A stretch of 64,000 nucleotides of DNA, from positions 62,001 to 126,000 of the forward strand of contig PUDQ02000125.1 of assembly GCA_002964805.2 (NCBI GenBank), read 5' to 3'. Made by a program: the position numbers and the translations under genes. Shown piece after piece: positions 1 through 9,853 of the stretch. The notes under the pieces are model-generated. The model was not told the DNA's origin, searched no databases, and saw nothing but the letters and a program-made list of their open reading frames with translations. Each line of letters starts with the position of its first letter. Within the stretch, counting starts at the first letter, position 1. The stretch is from Trametes villosa (lineage: Eukaryota; Basidiomycota; Agaricomycetes; Polyporales; Polyporaceae).

Positions 1-432
1 TCAGCGACACGGAGTTATTACGCACCGGTTGAGAAATAGTCAAGGTCGTAACATTTCGCGCGGCGGGCCCGGGGTTGGTCTGGCTCGTGTAGGCGAGGCG
101 CGTTCTGAGTAGTTATTGCCGCAGCCGCGACACGACAGACAGACCTGGTCGAAACCTACAGAAATCGAGGTGAGATTCATTGAAAGAGGGGAAAGGGCGC
201 ACGGAATACTCAGCGGAGGAACATGGACAGTGACTTTTATCTTGACGTAGCGGAGGGATAAAGCATCGTGAGCCAGACGCCGGGGAGTGACGCCGCAGCG
301 ACAGACTAGGATGAGATACATCAAAAGAGGGAGGCAGCCGCGTTTGCTAGCGAGACCCAGGTAAGTAACAAGCTGTAGCACACTTTGATGAGTATGCAAA
401 CCGTCGGATAGAGGTGTTCAAATAAGACGTAC

Positions 433-851
433 CGTCGAGACTCCTCCGAAGGGCCTCCTCGTCGTCAGCGCAGCGTGCTCTAGTGTTGCTGAGCGAAGGA
501 GTACGGTGGTGCCTCACTGCGTAGAATATCCTTGCTCCACTGCTCTTGCAACTGAAACGGAGGGTATATCGGGTGCGCACCGGCCAGGCCTAAGCTACTG
601 CATCTGCAGTTCTTTCGCATCTGCGAGTGACAAGACCAGCGTCGGCGATCCTTCATAGAAAGGAAGAGGTCATGTACGCACCGTCGAGCGTGTATGGACA
701 TGTCTGTCATCGAAGTATTAGTGCGTCGAGGACATAGAGCGAATAGGCCGTTACTCACGGGGTTCCCCTTGAAGTCTACTACCTTCACGGCCGTACTGAC
801 CGCCAGCTCACGAGTCTTGCCAGCCTCACCACGCGCAAAGGTCGCGGACAT
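433..851 (-). pseudogene. P1: multi-exon gene remnant with two 22-base exons (R1 copy)
   Basis: Reading minus from ATG at 851, exon-like pieces are 851-759 (starts MSATFARGEAGKTREL), 703-682, 620-599 and 551-433, separated by introns of 55, 61 and 47 bases with GTGAGT, GTGCGT and GTAGCT donors and CAG acceptors. The pieces join in frame through two 22-base micro-exons, and the fourth reads on to RCADDEEALRRSLDG before a GTACGT donor. The R2 copy (12984-13401) has an in-frame stop at codon 9, and the R4 copy has lost the ATG, so the family is decaying. I do not recognise the protein. The R1 copy could still be the 5' part of a working gene, but no clear downstream exons were found, so it is listed as a remnant. 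Confidence 0.4.
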
Positions 852-1150
852 TCTTCGTCTATGCTTTTGGCTACATCCACTGCGCTGGTTCAGGAGTAAT
901 TCTCCGTCGTATTTATTGCTGACTCACTGTAAGCACCGAGTGAGTACGCGCATGCGTCCAGCGATACGGGTGTTTGAGGCTGCTATACGGTGCGATTGTC
1001 TCGTCAGTCAACACCGCGCTGAGTCGGTCGGTCGGCGAGGCCGCCAGATAGTTGGAACAGAAGACATACAGCTCCGATAGTGGACGCAGGGAGAGAACAA
1101 CCAACGACGACGCGGGCGCCCATCGAGCGGCTCGCACTCGCGCAAGCCAC

Positions 1151-1224
1151 GCGGCGCGGGAGAAGCGCGGTCACGTGGTCGCGTTCTCAGGCTCCTATAG
1201 GTCCGCGGCCCCGCGCGCTCGCGA
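1151..1224. promoter_or_regulatory. Conserved E-box/GC-rich block, R1 copy
   Basis: A strongly conserved stretch containing the palindrome CACGTG (1172-1177), a CTCAGGCTCCTATAGG segment and a GC-rich end GCGGCCCCGCGCGCTCGCG. The same block occurs at 13701-13776 and 31899-31973. CACGTG is the classic site for fungal bHLH factors. The block lies upstream of the minus-strand remnant P1, so a promoter role is plausible but inferred from conservation alone. Confidence 0.4.
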
Positions 1225-2864
1225 AGTACTGCTTCTCGCCGCCCTTGCCGTCCGCGCAGCACGCTGCCTTGGGCGCACTTCCGGGGAGCGCTCGTTGCAG
1301 GAACGGGGAAAAGGACGTCTCGAACCTCTCCTCCGGCGCGGGTGGGCCTGAAGATGGCGAATGCGAGGAGGTAGAGCTGAGCGCAGGGTGCGGAGGTGTC
1401 GGGGAGTGTAAACGGTCGGGGGCGGGCTGAGTTTGAAGAGCAAAGCATTTACGAGGTTGGTGCTACGGCCCTAGGTTCGCAACCGGATGCCTTGGATCTT
1501 GACGCATGGGCGTGTTCCTCTACATGGCGAGCGCGACGAGAGTTAGAAACAGCGCAGACGAGCCGTTCGAAAAGACCAGCAGGTACGCATATGTTTCCGC
1601 AAGGCAGGGGATAGTCCACACCCCGCCAATTCCAGGTTATGTTGCGGTAGTGTGAGAGACACGCAGCACCACAGAAACAACGACCCGCCATGCTCGCGCA
1701 CAGTCGCCTCTCTACGGAAAGCTATGAACGCTGGGATATACATACGTGAGCAAAGAATGGCCGGTATACTCACGCAAAACACGCACTCAATCGCATATAT
1801 CCTCCTCCCGTTTGATCGCCATTGTGCCCCCTGTGCGGCACTGCGGAAACCGATACCGCAGTGACTTGAGTTGGCGCGGCACGTCTTCGAGCGGTTTCCG
1901 GCATTACAATCAGATAGCTGAGTGGGACGACAAACAACATCAGCGTCCATCCAACGGTCCGTCCCCACCGGCTGTAGGTGGATGCGCGACTTGGGTAGTG
2001 CTCAGCATGTTTGATGTACTCTCCATTCTGGCGTTAGCTAAAGCATGTCACCCGCAGAAGCAGTATTTAACGCGGCGACGTACAGCTGGTACCGCCGTGT
2101 GACCTGTTGCAGGTGGTCTTGGCTGCGGAGAGCGACGACGGTCGCGCTGTTGCTCGCGCGGACTCCGATCTCGCGTCCTGCTTCCTGGGGGGCTGCACTC
2201 CGGCGAGCTTTAGGCGTCGAATTCTAGGATCTCTACTCCTTTCGCTTGAGCTGCGCGAGGTCGAGGTCGGGGTATCTGTTGGCAGATCGTACCTACAACC
2301 GCGAAGCACGGTGAATGAGCCCGGACCCTAAACGAGGAGAGAGGCGAATACTAACAACGTTGACGCGGTCTGAGTCGTGCCATAGTGGGAGGGCTTTATG
2401 CCGCACATGAGATGTGCGCCTGCGCGATGCGTTAAGCATTCTTGACGTTGCGGGTACGAACCCACTGGGTGGGCGAGCAACGAGAACGCGAGAGATGCGA
2501 GGCAGCAAGCTGGGGATGTATCTGGGAATGATTAGGGGATGCATTGTGGTGAGAGCAAAAAGTGGCTTACTGAGTTCTTTACTACTCCGAGGCAATCAAT
2601 GAAGGCGTACAGGGGCCAAACTGACGAGGACTTACGCAGTCCCGATGTCGTCTGTGTTGCGCAGCTTAAGCCAGCGGTGAGCGGGGGTCGTTGTACGGCT
2701 CTGCGCGACTAACTCTGTCGCAGAGACCTTGCCAAAAGTAGCAGAGGTAGTATCATATCTAAAGGGGCGTTCAAAATGCACGGCAAGCTGTCCGAGGGTG
2801 CGAAGGGCAGCCTGAGACGAGACAGAACAGGCGAGAGAGGCGTGTCAGTCAAGCGCCGGAGTCT

Positions 2865-2965
2865 GGCCAGAGGTGGCCGTGACGTCATCGACAGAAGCGC
2901 TGGCAAGCGACGCGTCCCCGCGCTCTTCCTCTCTCCTTCCCCTTCTCTCTCACTGAAGTACTCGC
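2865..2965. promoter_or_regulatory. CRE-like TGACGTCA plus pyrimidine tract, R1 copy
   Basis: The perfect palindrome TGACGTCA at 2880-2887 is followed by a long CT-rich tract, a common fungal core-promoter layout. All four R copies keep it (2880, 15404, 28519, 33618), each time just upstream of the plus-strand remnant P2. TGACGTCA is the known target of ATF/CREB-type bZIP factors. Confidence 0.45.
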
Positions 2966-3039
2966 TCGCTTGTAACGGACGCGCTTTTCTCCTCTGTGGC
3001 AGTTGCCCTAGTCTGTTATGACCTCACCTGGGCTGCTAC

Positions 3040-5610
3040 TCTCCCCTGCTCCTAGTACAGCCTACCCTCGGTATCTCTGGCTTCGCCCGACGCCTCGGAG
3101 ACCTCAACCCTCTGGAACACTGGTGGGCCATATGACGAGCCGTATGTCGCGTCCGGCGAGGCCCAAAGCACAATATGCTGTCGTTACTGCCCTTCTCTAG
3201 TACCGCGTACGTCTGCCTCTCGCGTTAATGCCCTCCGCTAGTACCGTGTACGTCTGCCTCTCGGTCGCTCGTGTGCGGTGACGTGCTGCGACGTGCTCGC
3301 AGTCTGTCGGGCGCTCCATCCGTCCTTGCTTGTAATTGCGAACAACGCGAGCTGACCTCCATCGCTTTACAGCGCCTGGACACGCCGTTGATACTCGTGA
3401 ACCGAGTGCACCAGGTGCTCGTTCCGTCCGTTTCCAGTGTCGACACCCCCGCTGCGCCCGTGGTATCCGTCCTTACTTCCACACGGACAGTCTCACGCAA
3501 ATCCTTCTCCCTGGGTGATATTGCTTCTCCTCTCCCACTGGGATCCTCGTATCCTGTCTGAGAACCTCTCGGAGAACACGCGTAGCCGACTTCGCCACCC
3601 GCCCTGCCTCTGACATCCCTGCCGCTTGACGACGCTATACATCTCGTGTATGGTGCGCTACTTTGTCCACATATCGCCCGTGCTCTAGCTAACTACGCGG
3701 TCTTCGCTGTCACCATCAAACCAGACCCACCGATCGCAGGACTTACTACCTCGCTCGCCCCCGTCCCTTGTACGCCCCCGCCAGGCACGATCACGACGGC
3801 GACCTCCGCTGGGTCTCTCGCTTACAATGTAACGGACGCGCACGATGCTCCGATCGACTCGGCATACCCTGCGGCTTCACGCGCTTCTAGCGTACTCTTC
3901 AGCTGCCATTCGAGTACGACCTTGGTCGCCCAACTCAAGCATGACCTCCGGATCGCGCGTGGACGTGCTGGAGCTACAGCTCGCCGTACTACGGGCGTCC
4001 TACCTTCTTTCACCCTCTCTAAGGGCACCGCGATTTCCGAAGGTCGCGGCTTTTCCGCTGAGGACCTATACGACGATCACGCCGCGCAAAGGGACTCGCC
4101 GTATTCTAGTCGTCCCGCACGCCGTTACGCCCTCCGGGACCGTAGCTCACACCCGCGCGCAAATCGTTATATGTGGCCAGCGCCGAGCTGTGTAGGAGCG
4201 GTCGCGGCACAAGACCTGGCACACCGTCCACGGAGTTGGATCGCACGTGCCGTTCCCTCTATGACTCGTTCGGCAAGCCTTCCACGCCCGTTCCGCATCG
4301 CGCTCTCAAGGCGCTCGCGAGGTCGCCCCACGTTCTGTCTTCTCGTCACTTTCGGACCGCGACGTCGATGCGTATAGCGCCGTTCGCCGTTATCGACCGT
4401 GCGCCGACTGCACCTCTCAGCGCATTCGCACTCCACATGCAGCGCGAACTCGACACAAAGCCCTGCCCTAGCTCTTGTCTCAAAGGTTTGTCTATCCGGA
4501 ACTGTCATTAATACTCGGGGCTATGGCATCTCACTGTGGGCTATGTACTCTCGCGCGGTTGCAATTGGTATACAACAGGACTCCCAGGTCATGACGGAGA
4601 ACGCCGTCGCTCAGTAAGTACCTGTTCGCCTGCAGGTGATGTGGAGAGCCGCACCTCACATTGACCTATCGCTCGGCAGGCTTGTCCTCAGCATACACTG
4701 GCTCGCGCCGTCCTCTCCGGGTTTACATCCGTACGGGCGCATGGGAACTCTCGCTGCCGATAATGTACGACGGCCCGAGCGCATCTCAGCCACGGTCGGA
4801 ACGGGTCGCGCGCTCGACGTGCTCAACAGCTGCTCAACAGCTGCACGACGCTAACGAGTACGTATCTCACTTCACAACTCCTCTCTCACTGGCTTTGCTG
4901 TCTTCCCAGGGCCTGCAGGACGCTTTCTCACGCGAGCAAACGCTGGCGGAACTCCCTAGCCCCCGCTTTCCGGCACCTGGAAGAGCGCCGGATGCGTGCT
5001 AGTCAGGGCGCGTGCATAAAATGCAGCGCTGTCTCTTGCAGCACGTCTCGCACTCCCCCGCCGGAACATTCGACGTGTTGCATTGCAGGGAGCGTGCACG
5101 GTGGACGTTTCTTCACTGAAACGCCGAAACACGCCCAACTACGGGTGCCCGATGGCATTGAGTGTTCATAGGCATGTCTCGTCCCCCGTGTCGCGGTCCA
5201 CGAGGCCGACGGCGCACGCTGTTCATAAAGCTGATGCTGCACGTTACCAGGTGCGCGTTGGGATCGCTCGCGCAAACGCGTATGCCCACTGTAATCCGCT
5301 ACCGAAGCGCAAGCCTGTTCTTGTTCCCGTAAAGGCGCGGCAGATGCCCCGCCTTTTGAATCTCTCCGTACGGTCGACGCTGCGCTCGCTCGCGCGGGCG
5401 TAACGCTGGCCGTACACGTTGTTCTTCATGCCTACGTCGGCGGATTCCTCCGGGGGAACGGCACGCACACCGACTGCCCGCGGCTGCTCGTTTGGAGCGA
5501 TCTCGTCGACATGTACGTCCTCCTTCCCCGCTCTCGTGGGAGGTGTTTGTTCTGCCTCTTATGAACACTTCTGGGTGAGAAGAGGCTTTCCTGGAACTTG
5601 CTGGTCATAG
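3040..5610 (+). pseudogene. P2: degenerate plus-strand multi-exon gene, R1 copy
   Basis: Coding-like blocks shared with R2, R3 and R4 lie downstream of the CRE-like site. One is an ASETSTLWNTGGPYDEP block near 3090-3140, whose start codon (ATG in R3) is CTG here. Others are an LYDDHAAQRDSPYSS block near 4068-4110, a block after a CGGCAG acceptor at about 4680, an intron with GTACGTATC donor and TTCCCAG acceptor at about 4858-4910, and a GGFLRGNGTRT-like block near 5430-5470. Frames switch and stops interrupt, so no single protein can be read. No known family was recognised. It may be more than one gene; the grouping rests on constant order in all R copies. Confidence 0.35.
3185..3266. repeat. 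Two 41-base tandem copies
   Basis: Positions 3185-3225 and 3226-3266 are near-identical (each contains CTAGTACCGYGTACGTCTGC). R4 has the sequence once, so this is a local duplication private to R1. Confidence 0.8.
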
Positions 5611-7635
5611 TTTTGTTGACGGGCGGTCTACGGAAGTTGTCCCGGTGAATATATGCAGATCGTCCCTGCGCGCTACGGATAATAGATATACGTTTTGTGG
5701 ATTGCACAATGCTGTCTAGCCCCGCGTGGCTGAAGTCAGGCCCTTCCGCGTCGCCCATCGAATATCGTAACCCGTGTGTCTTGTCTACGTCGCGATGGTA
5801 CCAACAACGGTGCGCTCGAGCGCGCTCAGGCTTAGAGGTCGACATTGGCATCGACATGTAAGTCTGAAGGCCATATGCGACCTTCGTCTCGATACAACAC
5901 CTCGCGCGCCACAACGCTAGCCTTGCGCCGCACGTACACCCGAACCCCTCGCACTGTGTGAGTTATCTGAGTCCACGCGCATAGCTCTTGTCGAATGTGG
6001 CCCGACGACAAAGTATACACGATGTCGACCCACCAGCGACAAACCTGTGGACCCATGTTGAGCCATCATTCCCTGCATGCGCTATCTCGCGGCTCTCTCC
6101 AAGACAAGTACAATGACCGTATCGTAGCGAGAGCGATGCGCGCGACCTGTGATGCGTGCTTGAGGACGCGGGGACGATGGGTAGCGTGCTTGGTGAGCGG
6201 CGTCATCGCAAGACCGTGCGACGAGGCTGCGACGTCGATGTACCGCCGAGGTGAGCTTGAGCCGTCGTGCCGGGGGTAGAAAACTGGATCTGTACGATGC
6301 GCCTCCGTGACAGCGAAGGTACGACACACGGAGCCAGTATTCAGGTTCGACGACGAGAATGTGGCACCTGCAAAGCGTCTGCACGGGGTAATCGACCCGG
6401 GCTTGCGTCTGAGCGTGTTCGCGGGCTGTCTAGCTCTGTTGTAGGACCCTACACGAGCAACCCACAGGTTTGTGCCGAGGCATGTCTACCATGGCCAGGT
6501 ATGCAGGTTAGAGAGGTGTCTTCTGAGCGAGAGGCAAGTACAGTTGACGGGAGTGAGAGAACTACTTGGGCATGCGCAGGAACCTGTGTCGTAGAACGCA
6601 GCGCATGTATGACAGATACGTAGAAACTATGAGTATCGAACCAGAGGATAGGAAGGTTGGGACAGCACGCAAACGAGTTGGCGTATGTTTAGTGTCCGGT
6701 AAGTACAGTGCGTTTTCACAGGAACCGGGACGAGGAGATGAGAGGGAAGCGGGAGCAGGGGGCAGATCAGAGAGCACGATACTTGGAGGGGCGTCGATAC
6801 ATAGAGTGCGCGACAAAGGCGAGGTCGGCTGGGTATTTTTCGAGAGGGGGAAGAACGGGGATGGCGGTACGTGGTGCATGCCCTGCAGACTGACCGCATA
6901 CTGATGCAACTCGCCTGTCTCTCGGAACGAGGGCCCGTGATGAACTGATCCGGGCCAGTATCGCGGCCTTCCGCTTTCCTCACGCACATCTCCCTAGACG
7001 AGTCACCTTTACTCCAAGAGGAGATGTAGAACCATCCATGCTCATGGATATGTACTACGTCACGAACGTACGCGTGCAGACGACATGAGGTGCTGCCACC
7101 CCGAGCCCGCCCGGTGCGACGCGCTGTCACGCATCATCGATTAGGGGCTACAGTGTTCGCGTCTGCCTATCAAAGCGAGACACAATTGCGGGGCGGCGTG
7201 GGCCGAGTTAGGGAGATGCGTCGAGAATGTGTTAGTACATGCGCGGCTACCACCAGAAGAGCGATCACGGTGACTTACTGAGGGCGGTGTGGGAATTGCG
7301 AGGGGGAAGCAGACGACGGACACGTTATGGAATAGAGACGTCCGCGCTCGTGGTGAGAGGTCCCAAAAGCAGGTGGCACTCGCTCGAGTAGATCTCCCGG
7401 AGATGTAAAAGCACTCGCGGAGGGTTCTGTTCGTTTACGAGGACCGGCGTCCAGGTAGAATAGCATCTTCAGGTGGGGCAGCGCTCTCTCAGGCCTCCGG
7501 AAGAGTAACCACAATCAGGGGAGCCTGAAGAGTGGTTTCCTCGGGTAAGAGTCGTGCGCTCGGGGAGACTGTCGCCCCCGCATCTTGGACGCTCTCCAGG
7601 GGTTCCTGCAAAGGAACGCTGAGCAGAGCAACTGA

Positions 7636-9853
7636 TTAGTCAGACATATACACACGAAGCAGGGAGCCGACAGGTACTGACCCCTCTGCAGGATTGTCTT
7701 TGAGGCGGATAAGCCTCTCCTTTACCCTGCGCGCAAAGTCGGGTATGTCTTCTCCCCAGTAGCTGTCATCGTAGTCGTAGGGCCTAGTGAGTGTGTTGGC
7801 CATGCGAAGGACGTTCAGGAATAGTTCGCCATCAATGCACTGTAATATGCTGTCCGATACGCGCTCCGCGAGTGCCTTCATGATGGAGCGGACTGCCCAG
7901 GCGTCGACTGCCGTCGGAATATGCTGCATTTGTTTGCCTGTGTATTTCTCCAACAGTGCGCCAGTTAGCTTTGCGAAGACATCACGCGTGTATGCGCGAA
8001 GTGCACTGAAGTTGTCGGAGGCGAGGGCGACACGGCAGACGCAGTCGGCATACTCTAGGAAGTGGTTGATACACCGAAGGCAGGCGGTTAGGGCTGTCCT
8101 TGCGTCGCCGGCGACTTTCGTCTCCTCAATTTGGATAAGTTCGTGATATGCTCTGGTCGCCGCTTTTACGCGGGGGAGTGAGCACTTACAGTATCTGTGC
8201 GCAAGTACAACCTTACCTTGCAGGAAGGCGATGGCGGCGCCGCTTCCGGCCCCTGGCCCGCCCCTGAGGGAAATAACCCTCTCCTTCAGTGTGCGCGCCA
8301 AGCCCGGTATGAGTCTTCCACAGAGGTCGCCACCGTAGTCGTAGGGCTTTTCAAGTGTGTCGGCCAGGTGCAGGACGTCAGGTAAGAGCTCGTCATCCAT
8401 GCACTGTAACACCTTGTTCGATGCGCGCTCGGCGAGTGCATGTATGACATCCCATAGTGCCTGAGCGTTGATTGCCGTCCGGATGTGCTTCACCTGCTCA
8501 CCCGTGAACGTTTCCAGTAGAACGCGGGTTAGAAGAGCGAGAACATCTCTAGTGCAGCTTCGAACGGTACTGATGTCGGAGGAGGAGAGGTGCACATCCA
8601 AAGCGCCATTGGCATACTCCAGGAAGCGGTCGATACACTTGAAGCGAGCGGCAAGGATTTCCTTTGCATCACTGGCAAATCTGGGCTCTTCGATGCCAGC
8701 GAGGTGGAGTTCATGATGTGTCCTGGCCACAGCTTGCGAATTCTTAGTAAGTACATGCAGTATCCACGGGGGAGTATGAACTCACCCTGTAAGAAGGTGA
8801 TGGCCACGCTGCTCCCAGCCTGGGACCCACCCTTGACGCGGATTATCTTCATCCTTAGCTTACCCGCACTTTCGGGTATTCTACATCCCCAAGGGTCGTT
8901 GTCATCCTCGTAAAACTTTGCGAGTGTGTCGGTCATACGAAACACGTTGGGTAAGAGGTCATCGTCGATGCATTGCAGTACGTCGTCCGTTACGCCCCAA
9001 GCGAGATTCTCAATGACGCCCAAGAGTGCCGTGGTGTTGACGGCCGTGTGATCATGCTTCACCTGTTCTCCTGTAAGCAGGTCAAGCACAAGATCGGCCA
9101 GATACGCGAGGGCATCCCGCGTGTACAGGCGAAACGTCTTCATGTCGTCAGAGGGGAGGGGTGCAGGAAAGATGGCGTTCACGTATCGCAGGAAGCAGAA
9201 GATATTCTCGAAGGGAGTTGTCATGTCTGCGTTTGAATTATGTGCGACTCTGGACCGCTTGACGTGGTTGAGACCGTGATATGCCCTTCGTGCAGCTTGC
9301 ATGCAATTCGGTCAGTACATTTGGTGCCTGTGCGTGAGTAACACCGCACCTTGCAAGAGGGTGATAGATGCGCCGCGCCCTGCACCATGCTCGCTCTTGA
9401 TACGAATGATCTCGCTCCTCAGCAGGCCTGCATACGTTCCGTGGGAAGGTGTGTCGCAGTTGTGGAAGGGTTTTTCGAGCGCGTCGGTGATAAACAAGAG
9501 GTCCAAGGCCAGCTCGTCGTCAATGCACCGCAACACATCGTGAGATACCTCTCGAGAAAGAGTCCACAGGAGGTCTTTGAGAACTTGGATGTCGACTGTC
9601 GTACTAATGTGCTGCACCTCCTCGCCTGTGAATTGCCTTAGAAGAATGCCACTCAGATGCGCGAGGACATCCCGCGTGCATGCGCGAACAGTCCTGAGGC
9701 CGTGAGGAGGCCGGTGAGGCTTCAGGGCTTTGTCGGCGCATTGCAGGTACTCTTGTATACGGCTGAAGTGAGCAGTGAGGGCTGCCTTCGCATCGTTAGT
9801 GCTGTCTCCGGGCTCCTCGGTGAGGCGGGCTGCGTGATATGCCCCGGCTATGG
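7636..9853 (-). repeat. Four tandem exon-modules of gene 1
   Basis: Exons 9853-9350 (504 bases), 9295-8786 (510), 8732-8217 (516) and 8162-7636 (527 with stop) each encode one module. Every module starts A-x-x-R/G-x-Y/H-H with a conserved YTRDVLA-type block, FTGEQVxH, LxCIDDELLxDVL and LKERVIRLK-type end. Introns between them are 53-54 bases, all phase 1, with AAG|C acceptors. Confidence 0.9.

Larger units (their letters stand above)
1..7630. repeat. Degenerate repeat block R1 (first copy of the array unit)
   Basis: This gene-poor block aligns by eye with 12560-22934 (R2), about 28200-31470 (R3) and 31480-40847 (R4). Shared landmarks are a CACGTG block near 1172, a TGACGTCA site at 2880, a TGCTGCGACGTGCTCGCAG segment near 3284, and a stretch near 6300-6390 ending in GCACCTGCAAAGCG. 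It holds exon-like segments but no intact long gene. It lacks a roughly 2.7 kb segment that R2 (about 19100-21770) and R4 (about 37240-39840) have; the join is near 6520. The right end runs into the 3' end of gene 1. The copy may begin left of the window. Confidence 0.8.

Noticed and set aside
1008..1448. Minus-strand open frame conserved in R1, R2 and R4 (Arg-rich)
   Set aside because: Conservation is at DNA level around the CACGTG block, lengths and frames differ between copies, and composition is that of a GC-rich promoter.
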